Source of the DNA: Clostridiales bacterium
Lineage (GTDB): Bacteria; Bacillota; Clostridia; Christensenellales; Christensenellaceae
DNA length: 64,000 nucleotides
NCBI GenBank assembly: GCA_015056045.1
Contig: SVGZ01000006.1
Location: forward strand, 1 to 64,000
Direction of reading: 5' to 3'
Shown here: one piece after another, positions 9,216 through 18,059 of the stretch
Layout of the letters: every line of letters begins with the position of its first letter
Position numbering within the stretch: position 1 is the first letter of the stretch
Made by a program: the position numbers and the translations under genes
Notes under the pieces: model-generated
What the model was told of the DNA's origin: nothing
Databases searched by the model: none
What the model saw: the letters and a program-made list of their open reading frames with translations, nothing else

Positions 9216-9258
9216 ACCGTTAAATTCGCATTTTCCCGTATTCAAATGAGAAGCACTA

Positions 9259-9267
9259 TGCTATAAT
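9259..9267 (+). promoter_or_regulatory. Extended -10 promoter of the TerB/BrxD/helicase module
   Basis: TGCTATAAT is an extended -10 element 23 bp before the ATG. The matching -35 position (TATTCA) is weak, as is common with extended -10 promoters. Confidence 0.55.
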
Positions 9268-9290
9268 TATAGGATAGGCAGGTGCTTTTG

Positions 9291-11366
9291 ATGAAGTTCG
9301 AGGAATACGAGATCGAAGGAAAAGGCAGAGGAAAATTCACTCTTCCCGAAAAAAAGAATAAGCCGATGGCTGCTGCAGAAAGGGAAAAAACCGCTGCGGA
9401 TGGGCAGCCTGTGTTTGATGAAAACAAAGCCCTTTTCATGGCAGAAACTGCGGAGGCAAAGGGTGGTTTTGTCGTGCCGGAAAAGAACCTCCAGATCGAT
9501 GAATTCAAAAAGAAAAAAGAAGCTTTCGAAAAAAAGTACCGCAGCTTCAAAGAAGAATTTGAAGCGGGAAAAACACCCGAAGCAGAAAAAAGCGAACTTC
9601 TTTATTATATTTACGAAATTTTATCAAAAACAGACGATATTCGGCAGACAAGTATGAAACTCCAGACTCTTTCCCGTGTATATGATATAAAAGAGGGAAA
9701 AGAGGAGGAAGCACCTACGTTTGAAAATGACTTTTTGTGGGAAATGGGTGAAGAGAAAAGCCGAAGTTTTACCATTCCTGCAAAGAAAACAAAAACAGAA
9801 GAAAAAAATACCGAAAAATATACGGAAAAACCAAGGGAAAACCGTTATCAGATCCTTGCGCAATCGGTCGAAGATCGCTTTATGAACGATGCCCTGCGCT
9901 ATCTTCATGTAAGCGCAAAAGAGGCGCCTTTTGTTGCTTTCAGGTGCTATCTGCCGACTTTTGACCGCATGGATGAACGGCAGCTTGCCTATTATCTCTA
10001 TTGGCGCAGCGAAGCGAAAAAGAATCATTTCCTCAAAACTTCCGAAGCCTATATCGAGCTTTATGCTTATGAGATCATCAATAACATCGGCTTTTTTGCG
10101 GAGGAAGGTTTTGATGAGCTGGTGTCGCTATACCTCGCATACCGTGCGGATTTCCCGAAGCTTGATCAGTATTTTCCCGGCTGGCTGCTCGATTATACCT
10201 TTTCGTTCAGGATCGACCGCGATATTTCGGAGTATCTCGGTTATGCTTCGCAATATACTTACGGCAATATTCTGGACAGGATATTGGAATATGGGCTTAA
10301 GCATACGCCGCTTTCGCTCAATTATGCGATGATCTCGCTGCTTTCCGATTATGACCCGGCGGATAACAAATTTTATGCGGAAAACGAAGCACTTTTCCAT
10401 GAAACGATTCCGAAACTGCTTATTCTTGTCGATTCCTATCTCGAAAAGAAACAGGGCAAGCGTGTTTTTGAGCTATATCAGCCTCGCGAAACTTTGCGTG
10501 ACAGAACGCTTTTCCAAAATGCCGTTTTCTGTTATGAACGCCTGTTGAAAAAGCATCCCTATCGCAGTTATGTGGCGGATTTCCGTCTGCGGGAATTTAT
10601 TACACAATTCATGCGTGCTTCGGAAAACGCCTTAAGAGAAAAAATGGGCTACCGTTCCAAACTGCGTGCGGTAACTTTTGATCCTGAACTGAAAAAATTG
10701 ATCACGAGCTACCTGATCAAGGATACGAAAGAAGTCAAAAAAGAGGAAGAAAAGCTCGACCTCAGCATTCGCATCGATAAAAAACTGCTCATCAAGGCGG
10801 AAAAGGACATTGCAGAAACGATCGAGATGCTTTCCGTGGAGGATACGCCAAAGAATACTGCCTTTACCGAAAAAGAATCGGCATTGATCGCATTTTTCGC
10901 GGAACATGGCGGCAAGCTGAAAGAGGAAGAGCTCTATCAGCGAGATGCGGAGTTTATCCTCACGATCGACAGCATCAATGAAAAAACGCTCTACCAAACG
11001 GGCAGACTGTTACTCGTGGAAAACCGAGGTATTTACACAATGAATCAGCTCGATCTGCCGGAGCTTAAAACGAAAACAAAACTGGAAAAACAGGCAGAGA
11101 TTAAGACAGAAATCAAACAAACAGAACCGACAGAAAAAGAAGAAAGTCCTTTTTCTACGGAAGAAAGGGCCTATATCGCAGCAGCTCTGCGGCTTGATGA
11201 AGCGGAAATGGAGCGCATTGCAGAGGCTGCAGGCTCAATGCCGGAGCTTTTTGAAGAAGCGATCAACGATAAAGCCATGGAGCTCTATGGCGATATCCTG
11301 ATCGAAAGCGGCATGATCATCGAAGATTATCAGGAAACAGCGCTCAGATTAACGGGGGTATTATGA
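9291..11366 (+). CDS. TerB_N domain protein of a TerB/BrxD/helicase module
   Basis: Large cytoplasmic protein, 691 residues. Residues 1-180 are charged and low-complexity, with three copies of a short motif: GKFTLPEKK at 14, GGFVVPEKN at 58 and RSFTIPAKK at 158. A TerB_N domain follows from about residue 185; RQLAYYLYWRSEAKK and YAYEIIN are its characteristic segments. The C-terminal 150 residues, ending AINDKAMELYGDILIESG, resemble a TerB_C domain. TerB domains are named from tellurite-resistance loci, but this protein has no visible catalytic site and may be a scaffold or sensor. The stop overlaps the next ATG by 4 bp. Start chosen at ATG 9291, with AGGTG seven bases upstream, rather than the GTG at 9282. 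Confidence 0.85.
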   Translation: MKFEEYEIEGKGRGKFTLPEKKNKPMAAAEREKTAADGQPVFDENKALFMAETAEAKGGFVVPEKNLQIDEFKKKKEAFEKKYRSFKEEFEAGKTPEAEKSELLYYIYEILSKTDDIRQTSMKLQTLSRVYDIKEGKEEEAPTFENDFLWEMGEEKSRSFTIPAKKTKTEEKNTEKYTEKPRENRYQILAQSVEDRFMNDALRYLHVSAKEAPFVAFRCYLPTFDRMDERQLAYYLYWRSEAKKNHFLKTSEAYIELYAYEIINNIGFFAEEGFDELVSLYLAYRADFPKLDQYFPGWLLDYTFSFRIDRDISEYLGYASQYTYGNILDRILEYGLKHTPLSLNYAMISLLSDYDPADNKFYAENEALFHETIPKLLILVDSYLEKKQGKRVFELYQPRETLRDRTLFQNAVFCYERLLKKHPYRSYVADFRLREFITQFMRASENALREKMGYRSKLRAVTFDPELKKLITSYLIKDTKEVKKEEEKLDLSIRIDKKLLIKAEKDIAETIEMLSVEDTPKNTAFTEKESALIAFFAEHGGKLKEEELYQRDAEFILTIDSINEKTLYQTGRLLLVENRGIYTMNQLDLPELKTKTKLEKQAEIKTEIKQTEPTEKEESPFSTEERAYIAAALRLDEAEMERIAEAAGSMPELFEEAINDKAMELYGDILIESGMIIEDYQETALRLTGVL

Positions 11367-12676
11367 TAACAAAGATTCCAAAAAGAATATCAACGGCATT
11401 GATCCACTCGCTTTCGAGCGGTGTTGTGCCTCGCACTGGACTTGGCTATATTACGGTCGGCCGTCGTGCGGAAACGGAGGCTTTGACAAAAGATCTCGCC
11501 AGTATTGAGGCAGGTGCAGGCGGTTTCAGGGTCGTCTGCGGTCGATACGGCAGCGGCAAGAGCTTCCTTTTACAGACGATCCGCAGCTATTCGCTTGAGA
11601 AAGGCTTCATCACCGCAGATGCAGACCTTTCGCCCGAAAGAAGGCTTGTCGGCACAAAAGGGCAGGGTCTTGCGACATATCGTGAGCTGATGATCAATTT
11701 TGCCACACGAACAAGACCCGATGGCGGTGCATTGGAGCTGATTTTGCAGAAATGGATCGCAGCACTCCGTCAGGAAGTCGAAGCGGAAAACTCCGGCATT
11801 GCGGATGAAGATCTGATCATCCTCGTTGGCGAAAAGATCGAAGAAACAGCAGGCGAAATGGTCGAGCTCATCCACGGCTTCGATTTTGCAAAGGTCATGG
11901 TCGGCTATTGGCAGGCTTATAAAACAGGCGATACGGAAAAACGACAGGCAGCTTTGCGTTGGCTCAGGGGCGAATATACGACAAAAACAGAAGCAAAACG
12001 CGCGCTTAACGTCGGTTCGATCATCACGGATGAAAACTGGTATGATTTCATCAAGCTTTGGGCAAAATTCGTCACAAAAATCGGCTACAAGGGGCTCGTC
12101 GTCTTTATCGATGAAGCGGTCAACCTCTATAAGATCCCCAATTCGCAGTCCCGAACAGCCAATTACGAAAAGATCCTTTCGATCTTTAACGATACGATGC
12201 AGGGAAAAGCTGAACACCTCTATTTCCTTATGGGCGGTACACCGCAGTTTGTTGAAGATGAACGCCGCGGACTATTTTCCTATGAAGCGCTTCGCAGCAG
12301 GCTCATGCAGGGTCGTTACGCAACGGAAGAACTCCGCAACCTTTCTGCGCCGGTTATCCGCTTAAAACAGCTGACCGATGAAGAGGTTTTCCTGCTTCTC
12401 AAGAAATTAAGGGAGCTTCATGCCGAGCATCATGGCTATGAAATGAATGCAAGCGACGAAGAGCTGATCTCTTTCCTTGAAAATGCCGTCGGCAGAATGG
12501 GCGCAAAAACCCTACTTACACCGCGTGAAGTCATCCGTGATTTCCTCGATACGCTGGATCTCCTCCAACAGAACCCGGAAATGCGCATGGCCGATATTTT
12601 GAAAGATCATAAAGTTGAAGCAGCAAAGGAAGACCCCGATGAGGTAGACGATTTCCTCATGGGCTTTGAAATTTAG
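11363..12676 (+). CDS. BrxD-like P-loop ATPase (BREX ATP-binding family, DUF2791)
   Basis: Cytoplasmic ATPase of 437 residues from the family that includes BrxD of type 2 BREX phage-defence loci. The N-terminal VPRTGLGYITVGR is followed by Walker A GRYGSGKSFLL near residue 58 and Walker B GLVVFIDEAVNLYKI near residue 250. A sensor-like FLMGGTPQFVEDERRG comes next and a helical C-terminal region ends the protein. It overlaps the TerB_N gene by 4 bp and lies 10 bp before the helicase, so the three are one operon. It probably forms an ATP-driven complex with one or both partners on DNA. No BREX methylase, PglZ or Lon gene is nearby, so this is not a BREX system. Confidence 0.88.
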   Translation: MITKIPKRISTALIHSLSSGVVPRTGLGYITVGRRAETEALTKDLASIEAGAGGFRVVCGRYGSGKSFLLQTIRSYSLEKGFITADADLSPERRLVGTKGQGLATYRELMINFATRTRPDGGALELILQKWIAALRQEVEAENSGIADEDLIILVGEKIEETAGEMVELIHGFDFAKVMVGYWQAYKTGDTEKRQAALRWLRGEYTTKTEAKRALNVGSIITDENWYDFIKLWAKFVTKIGYKGLVVFIDEAVNLYKIPNSQSRTANYEKILSIFNDTMQGKAEHLYFLMGGTPQFVEDERRGLFSYEALRSRLMQGRYATEELRNLSAPVIRLKQLTDEEVFLLLKKLRELHAEHHGYEMNASDEELISFLENAVGRMGAKTLLTPREVIRDFLDTLDLLQQNPEMRMADILKDHKVEAAKEDPDEVDDFLMGFEI

Positions 12677-12686
12677 GGGATAACAT

Positions 12687-14861
12687 ATGAGTATGGAAAA
12701 CACTTTTGATCGCCTGGCGCCTTTTATTCAGGAATATATTTATAAAAAAGGCTGGTCTGAACTCAGGGAAGTACAGGTCGAAGCGGCAAAGACACTTTTT
12801 GAAACGGATCATCACCTGCTTTTAGCTTCGGGAACGGCAAGCGGCAAGACGGAAGCTGCTTTTTTCCCGACTTTGACGAAGCTCTATGAAAACCCTTCGG
12901 CAAGCATCGGCATCCTCTATATCGGGCCGTTAAAAGCGCTGATCAATGACCAGTTTGAAAGGCTTTCCGATCTTTTGGAAGAAGCGCATATCAAAGTCAC
13001 GCATTGGCATGGCGATGCGCCGCAATCCGAAAAAACAAAGCTCGTTAAAAACCCGAGCGGTGTTTTGCAGATCACGCCCGAATCTTTGGAAAGCCTTCTC
13101 ATGAACAAGGCAAACGCCGTTCCGCAGATGTTCCATGACCTGCGCTATATCATCATCGACGAAGTACATGCCTTTATGGGCAAAGACAGAGGCGCACAGC
13201 TTTTGTGTGATCTCAACCGTCTTGAGGCAATGGCAGGCGTTCACCCGACGAGGATCGGTCTTTCCGCAACCTTAAAGGATTACGAAGGTGCAGCCGAATG
13301 GCTCCGCAGCGGTACAGGCAATGCCGTCGATGTCAATGACCTCGATATCAAGCGCAGCCTGCGCATCGCCGTTGAGCATTTTATGATCCCAGATGCCAAA
13401 ACGACCGAAGAAACCGAACTCGCCGCACAGGCAGAAGCTGCTTATAACGGTTTTGTCTATGATGCCACGCACAAGAAAAAGTGCATCATCTTTACAAACA
13501 GCCGCGATACAGCGGAGGAAGTCATCCGCAATATGCGCCGAATCGCTGCACAGAGAAACGACCGAGATGTTTTCTATGTGCATCATGGCAGTATTTCGGC
13601 GGCATTGCGCGAAGAAGCGGAGTTTGCTCTGCGTGAAGGAACTGGTCCTGCCGTTTCTGCGGCAACTTTAACGCTCGAACTCGGTATCGATATCGGCGGA
13701 ATGGACAGAACTTTGCAGATCGGTGCGCCGTATTCCGCATCAAGCTTTGTGCAAAGGCTCGGCCGTTCGGGAAGGCGTGGTAATGCGGCGGAAATGATCT
13801 TTGTTTCTGCGGAAGAATTTGACGATATGGCGGCTCTTCCGGCAAAGATCCCGTGGACGCTGCTGCGTTCGATCGCCGTTATCGAGCTGTATCTGAAAGA
13901 AAAATGGGTCGAACCCATTATCGAAAAAAAGATGCCTATGGGCCTTTTGTATCATCAGACCATGAGCATCTTAAAAAGCCATACCAATATGCTCCCGCAG
14001 GATCTTGCAAAAGAAGTTTTGCTTCTCCCGCCATTTGAAAATATTTCGCTTGGCGATTACGGCAATTTCTTAAAACACCTCATCCTGACCGGTCATATCG
14101 AAAAAATGGACGAAGGTGATCTCATCGTCGGTGAAACGGGCGAGCGCATCATCAACAATTTCCATTTTTATGCGATGTTTGAAGATGAAGAGGAATACGC
14201 CGTCTATTGTGAAAGCGAAGAGATCGGCAGTATTATGACGATTCCGCCGCCGGGTTATGCAATGACGCTTGCAGGCCGTTCCTGGCGCATACTGGAGGTT
14301 GACCACAGGCATAAAACCGTACAGGTCGAGCTGATCAACGGCAAATCCGATACGCTTTGGACAGGCGGTACAGGCGATATCGATCCGAGAATTCTGAAAA
14401 AGATGAAGGAGATCCTCGCAGGCAGCGAAATGTATCCCTATCTTCGCCCGAATGCACAGAACAGGCTCAAAAAAGCACGCAGACTTGTGCAGGAAACAGG
14501 TCTTCTTGCAAGTCCTGTTATAGCGGCAGGCGGTGACACGATGTTTATTATCCCCTGGGTCGGCAGCAAGCAGTTCAGAACGATCGGCAGAGGACTCAAG
14601 CATATGTTCAAAGATGAATTGAAGCTCCGACGCTGTGTTCCGACGGAACCGTATTATTTCTCTGTTGCCGGCGAAGTCAGCCCGGAAAGACTCCTTGAAG
14701 CGGTCAATTTCATCGGTTCGGGTGATTATGATCCCTATCAGCTTTTAGCGGATGATGAAGCGCCTTTGAACGGCAAAAACGATGAATTTGCGCCGGATGA
14801 TCTTCTTCGCAAAGCCTTTATCCTCGATGGCATTGACAATAAATTCGGAAAAATCGGATAA
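12687..14861 (+). CDS. BrxHI/Lhr-like DEAD/DEAH-box helicase
   Basis: Superfamily 2 helicase of 724 residues. Visible motifs are I (ASGTASGKTEAAFF), Ia (GPLKALINDQ), II (IIIDEVHAF, a DEVH box), III (LSATL), V (TLELGIDIGG) and VI (LGRSGRRGN). The C-terminal 300 residues are specific to this helicase group and have no motif I can name. It is an ATP-dependent nucleic-acid translocase, probably on DNA. It is the last gene of the TerB_N/BrxD-like module, with an AGGGGA site before ATG 12687 and a bidirectional terminator after the stop. The Lhr/BrxHI assignment rests on motif order and the VHAFMGKDRG segment. Confidence 0.88.
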   Translation: MSMENTFDRLAPFIQEYIYKKGWSELREVQVEAAKTLFETDHHLLLASGTASGKTEAAFFPTLTKLYENPSASIGILYIGPLKALINDQFERLSDLLEEAHIKVTHWHGDAPQSEKTKLVKNPSGVLQITPESLESLLMNKANAVPQMFHDLRYIIIDEVHAFMGKDRGAQLLCDLNRLEAMAGVHPTRIGLSATLKDYEGAAEWLRSGTGNAVDVNDLDIKRSLRIAVEHFMIPDAKTTEETELAAQAEAAYNGFVYDATHKKKCIIFTNSRDTAEEVIRNMRRIAAQRNDRDVFYVHHGSISAALREEAEFALREGTGPAVSAATLTLELGIDIGGMDRTLQIGAPYSASSFVQRLGRSGRRGNAAEMIFVSAEEFDDMAALPAKIPWTLLRSIAVIELYLKEKWVEPIIEKKMPMGLLYHQTMSILKSHTNMLPQDLAKEVLLLPPFENISLGDYGNFLKHLILTGHIEKMDEGDLIVGETGERIINNFHFYAMFEDEEEYAVYCESEEIGSIMTIPPPGYAMTLAGRSWRILEVDHRHKTVQVELINGKSDTLWTGGTGDIDPRILKKMKEILAGSEMYPYLRPNAQNRLKKARRLVQETGLLASPVIAAGGDTMFIIPWVGSKQFRTIGRGLKHMFKDELKLRRCVPTEPYYFSVAGEVSPERLLEAVNFIGSGDYDPYQLLADDEAPLNGKNDEFAPDDLLRKAFILDGIDNKFGKIG

Positions 14862-14867
14862 TAAAGA

Positions 14868-14896
14868 AGAGACTTCTTTCCCGAAGTCTCTTTTTT
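14868..14896. terminator. Bidirectional terminator between the helicase and the PAP2-like gene
   Basis: AGAGACTTC, loop TTTCCC, GAAGTCTCT then TTTTT. On the opposite strand the stem is followed by a shorter T-run, so it can serve both convergent genes. Confidence 0.85.
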
Positions 14897-14903
14897 ATTG
14901 CTG

Positions 14904-15359
14904 TTATGAAAAAATGAGTGCGGTAATGATGCCGATGATACCGCCGACGTGTACCTGAAAGGGTGTGTGCCCGATGATCTCTTTTAAGAGTTCGACATCT
15001 TCAAAGGGTTTGCTGCCCTGTTCCTTGAGCGAAGCGATGATGCGGTTCAAAACCTGTGCCTGATAACCTGCCTGCAGGCGAACGCCTCTGGCATCGTGCA
15101 TAACGACAAGCGCCAAAACAAGGCTGATCGCAAAATAGGGTGAAGCCGGTCCGTAAAGCTTTGCCGCAGAAACACAAAGCGCACAAACTGCCGCAGAGTG
15201 AGAGCTGGGCATTCCACCGGGACCGAAAAGCCTTTCCGCGTCCATTTTTTTATTGACCCAAAAATCAATGATAAATTTAATGACCTGTGCCGCTGTCCAT
15301 GCAATACCGGCGCTGATCAGCATTTTATTTGAAAAAAGTTCTGTAAAAAATTCTGCCAT
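14904..15359 (-). CDS. Divergent PAP2 family membrane protein (YuiD/DUF212)
   Basis: Integral membrane protein of 151 residues with four or five hydrophobic helices. It carries the family core GGMPSSHSAAVCAL near residues 48-61 and later HTPFQVHVGGIIG; the SSHS and H-x-P-x-x-V elements recall the phosphatase motifs of PAP2 acid phosphatases. Catalytic activity and substrate have not, to my knowledge, been settled for this family. It is a single gene converging on the helicase, with a shared terminator. The start at 15359 gives the standard family N-terminus and length. Confidence 0.88.
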   Translation of the reverse strand: MAEFFTELFSNKMLISAGIAWTAAQVIKFIIDFWVNKKMDAERLFGPGGMPSSHSAAVCALCVSAAKLYGPASPYFAISLVLALVVMHDARGVRLQAGYQAQVLNRIIASLKEQGSKPFEDVELLKEIIGHTPFQVHVGGIIGIITALIFS

Positions 15360-15488
15360 GATCGCTCCAAGATAAAAAGTATATTCCCTATGATACCCTA
15401 AAAAACGGCGTTTGACAAAGCTTTTATTGTAAAATTATCCTTAATGCGTTATTATTTATAGTATAGAGTAAAAATCGGATGGAGTGAA

Positions 15489-16541
15489 ATGGAAGAATTA
15501 AGCAAAAACAGGCTTTTTCTCGTGCTTGGTGATCGTGCCTTTGCGGAAGATAACCTGCCCGAAGCCTATGCATATTATAAAAAAGCAGTTGAAGAAGCAT
15601 ATGATGACCCCGAATCCATGCTGAAAAAAGGTTATGCGGCTCTTGTTCTTTCGGAAAAAGGTCAATTCCGCTTAAAAGAAATGCTGTTTGCCATTCAGCG
15701 CTCGGAAAAAGACGCAGAACTTGCACAAATCTATTTGGAAAAGATGCTTGCCTTTGCGGAAAATTTCATGCGCGAAAGAATAGGTGAGTTTTATGCACAG
15801 CAGGCAACAGGTTTCATGTGCAAAAAAGAGCTGTATTTGCTCGAAAATGCAGATAAAGCCGCTCTTTTAACGCTCGAAGCGGCCCGTTATGCCATGGAAA
15901 AATATAAAGACGATGCGGAAAAGCTCATGGCTGCACGTAAGCTTGCCTGTGAAGCGATTCATTTTATCTGCATCGACTATTATTATTTCACGGACACAAA
16001 CTTGCTGGAAAAATGTTTTGGCGGTCGTGCATATCCCGATAAAAAAGCCTATATCGCCGAATATGACGAGCTTTGCTATCAGATCCGCGCGGATGAACCC
16101 AAATATCGCAAGGAAGATGAAAACCCGATCAACCGCATCATGCCGCAGAAGGAAGAAGAAAAGTATGAGCTGCAGCGTGCAAGGGTACTTTCCGTTTTCC
16201 AGCGTCATAAAGACAGAGAGTTTGAAATGCGCCGCCGTGAGGAAAAATATCAGCAGGAAATGGAGCAGAAAAAACTCTTCTGGAAAGATCACCCCGAAGA
16301 ATATCAGAAGTATCTGGATGAACTCGCCGAAATGCGCGATAAACATCAGCGTCTCCTGAAAAAGCTTAAAGAGTATGATGAGATCATCGATATGATCTAT
16401 GATCAGCGGCAGATCATGATTTTGAATGCAGGCCCGATCTGGGGCAAAAAAGCCCGTGCAAGAAAAGAAGCGGAGATCAAGATCGCAGAGCTTAATTACC
16501 GCCTGATGAACGAATTCAGCGATTGGAGCGAATACAGATGA
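15489..16541 (+). CDS. Hypothetical TPR-like and coiled-coil protein
   Basis: I do not recognise this 350-residue protein. The N-terminal 60 residues, LPEAYAYYKKAVEEAYDDPE, look like one or two TPR/Sel1-type helical repeats. The middle is helical and cysteine-containing, and residues 230-310 are a highly charged coiled coil rich in E, K and R. There is no signal peptide or membrane segment, so it is probably cytoplasmic. The ATG at 15489 follows GGAGTGAA. Its last codons overlap the start of a GNAT acetyltransferase, so the pair is translationally coupled and the acetyltransferase may act in the same process. Confidence 0.8.
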   Translation: MEELSKNRLFLVLGDRAFAEDNLPEAYAYYKKAVEEAYDDPESMLKKGYAALVLSEKGQFRLKEMLFAIQRSEKDAELAQIYLEKMLAFAENFMRERIGEFYAQQATGFMCKKELYLLENADKAALLTLEAARYAMEKYKDDAEKLMAARKLACEAIHFICIDYYYFTDTNLLEKCFGGRAYPDKKAYIAEYDELCYQIRADEPKYRKEDENPINRIMPQKEEEKYELQRARVLSVFQRHKDREFEMRRREEKYQQEMEQKKLFWKDHPEEYQKYLDELAEMRDKHQRLLKKLKEYDEIIDMIYDQRQIMILNAGPIWGKKARARKEAEIKIAELNYRLMNEFSDWSEYR

Positions 16542-17083
16542 TTTATGAACCAAAAGAGATCCACTTAAAAGACGGCAGAAAAGCTGTTTTCAGGAGCCCT
16601 TTGCCAAAAGATGCCGCTGCTTTGCTCGTCTTTCTTCGTGATATCTGCGCCGAAACGGATAATCTGCTCCGTATGGCTGATGAATGTACCGAAACCGTCG
16701 AACAGGAGCTCATGTTCATTACCAATCTCAATGCCGCATCTTATGCACAGATGATCATCTGCGAGATCGATGGCGAAATCGCCGGAAATTGTCAGGTCAC
16801 TTTCAATACAAGGAAAAAGATCGCGCATCGTGCAGAAATTGCGCTTGGTATCCGCAGAAAATACTGGAATTTAGGCATCGGCAAAGCCTTTTTCACCGCT
16901 ATGGAAGAAACGGCAAGGGAATACGGCGCAGAGCTTCTCGAGCTTTCCTATATCGAAGGCAACGAACGCGGCCGCATCCTTTATGAGAAATGCGGTTTTG
17001 AGGTTGTTGCCGAAAGACCGAATGCTTTCCTGCAGCCGGATGGGCATTTTGCCGCGGAGATCATGATGCAGAAAAAACTATAA
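16538..17083 (+). CDS. GNAT family N-acetyltransferase
   Basis: Acetyl-CoA-dependent acetyltransferase of 181 residues. The central strand AEIALGIRRKYWNLGIGKAF contains the R/Q-x-x-G-x-G/A acetyl-CoA motif, and LLELSYIEGNERGRILYEKCGFEVV is the typical C-terminal GNAT signature. The substrate is unknown. The ATG at 16538 overlaps the preceding stop codon (ATGA) and is preceded by GGAG, which fits better than the ORF-track start at 16523. It is the second gene of a pair with the coiled-coil protein. Confidence 0.9.
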   Translation: MIYEPKEIHLKDGRKAVFRSPLPKDAAALLVFLRDICAETDNLLRMADECTETVEQELMFITNLNAASYAQMIICEIDGEIAGNCQVTFNTRKKIAHRAEIALGIRRKYWNLGIGKAFFTAMEETAREYGAELLELSYIEGNERGRILYEKCGFEVVAERPNAFLQPDGHFAAEIMMQKKL

Positions 17084-17162
17084 GGGAAAGAAAGTATATT
17101 CAACGGGTTATTGGTGGATATATTTCTGTCTGATACAACAAAACATAAAGGGGAATACAGGT

Positions 17163-17570
17163 ATGAAAAAAGTGTGTTTTGTGTTGGTACTGATATTTAC
17201 ATTATTTATGCTCTGTAGTTGCGGGGGATATATAAAGAGTTATTCTGCAACCATTTTGATTACATCCTGTCAAGGTGACGAAGCAAGTATGGCATTTGAT
17301 ACCTTTAAGGGAAAGTATAATTTTAAATTAAGAAGAGATGGTATTGCTGAGCATACACTTGATTTTGATGCAAGTCTTGCTGAAGGTGAGATGAATGTTT
17401 ATATCGGTGTTGATGGTGAAAAAGAATTGCTCCATACTGTCAAAGGCGGCGAATCTTACGACGAAACTATTATACTTGCTGATAAATATGATGACGAAAA
17501 ATCAATTTACATTATTCTCGAATCGTCAGGCAAATGTATGGATGGTGATTTTGAGTTTGAGTACAATTGA
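17163..17570 (+). CDS. Small predicted lipoprotein, unknown function
   Basis: Not recognised; 135 residues. The N-terminus MKKVCFVLVLIFTLFMLCSC is a signal peptide ending in a plausible lipobox (LCSC), so the mature protein would be anchored outside the membrane. The remainder is beta-rich and acidic, like a small Ig-like or jelly-roll domain, without a catalytic motif. Codon choice is clearly more AT-rich than in neighbouring genes, which suggests recent acquisition or weak codon selection. The ATG follows AAGGGG. It stands alone between the GNAT gene and a strong terminator. Confidence 0.7.
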   Translation: MKKVCFVLVLIFTLFMLCSCGGYIKSYSATILITSCQGDEASMAFDTFKGKYNFKLRRDGIAEHTLDFDASLAEGEMNVYIGVDGEKELLHTVKGGESYDETIILADKYDDEKSIYIILESSGKCMDGDFEFEYN

Positions 17571-17641
17571 TATAAATTAAGAAAACAAATTCCAATTTAC
17601 CAAACAGTAAGGGTACATTTTGTTATATAGTGCGAAAAGAA

Positions 17642-17674
17642 AAAAGCCGGACTGCAAAGCGCAGTCCGGCTTTT
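17642..17674. terminator. Bidirectional Rho-independent terminator
   Basis: A perfect 14-bp stem, AAAAGCCGGACTGC with loop AAAGC and its complement. The A/T ends give T-tracts on both strands, serving the lipoprotein gene (+) and the mazG-like gene (-). Confidence 0.9.
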
Positions 17675-17684
17675 ACTTTCTGAT

Positions 17685-18011
17685 TTACCAGCGGTTGATA
17701 TTCCTCTTGAATTTTTCCGTGTAGGATTTTTTTAATTCTTCTTCCGTGATCCCGTAGCAAAGCAGGACATCATTATAATACATGAGCACATCTGCCAGTT
17801 CTTCGATCAGATCTCTTCTCAAAGTTTCATCGCTGCAGGCAGTTTCCGCACCGTTCTTTTTGATGATGTCGATCACTTCGCCGATCTCGCCGATCATATA
17901 GAGCAGTTTATCCGCACCCGTTTCGGGAACGTTAGGCTTCCATCTACCTTTGTATTTTTCCTGCAGGCACTTTTGCATTTCCTGCATTTCGCCGATACTG
18001 AATTTTTCCAT
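17685..18011 (-). CDS. MazG-like nucleotide pyrophosphohydrolase
   Basis: Small all-alpha NTP pyrophosphohydrolase of 108 residues. The metal-binding pattern is visible as GEIGEVIDIIKK near residue 40 and EELADVLMYYNDVL near residue 70, with the acidic residues that bind Mg. Such enzymes remove non-canonical or excess nucleotides; the specific substrate is unknown. The second of two in-frame ATGs, at 18011, has AAAGGA at the right distance; the first, at 18017, would leave almost no spacing. It is distinct from the two-domain MazG at 24 kb. Confidence 0.88.
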   Translation of the reverse strand: MEKFSIGEMQEMQKCLQEKYKGRWKPNVPETGADKLLYMIGEIGEVIDIIKKNGAETACSDETLRRDLIEELADVLMYYNDVLLCYGITEEELKKSYTEKFKRNINRW

Positions 18012-18035
18012 GATCATTCCTTTTTTAAGAGAAAG

Positions 18036-18053
18036 CCCCGAATTGCTTCGGGG
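18036..18053 (-). terminator. Possible terminator of the hydrolase operon
   Basis: CCCCGAA, loop TTGC, TTCGGGG. On the minus strand the following tract is CTTTCTCTT then AAAAAA, so the U-run is imperfect. Confidence 0.5.
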
Positions 18054-18059
18054 TTCTTC

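Noticed and set aside
9291-14861. Complete BREX or tellurite-resistance locus
   Set aside because: Only BrxD-like, helicase and TerB_N genes are present; no BrxC, PglZ, PglX, BrxL, TerD or TerC genes surround them.
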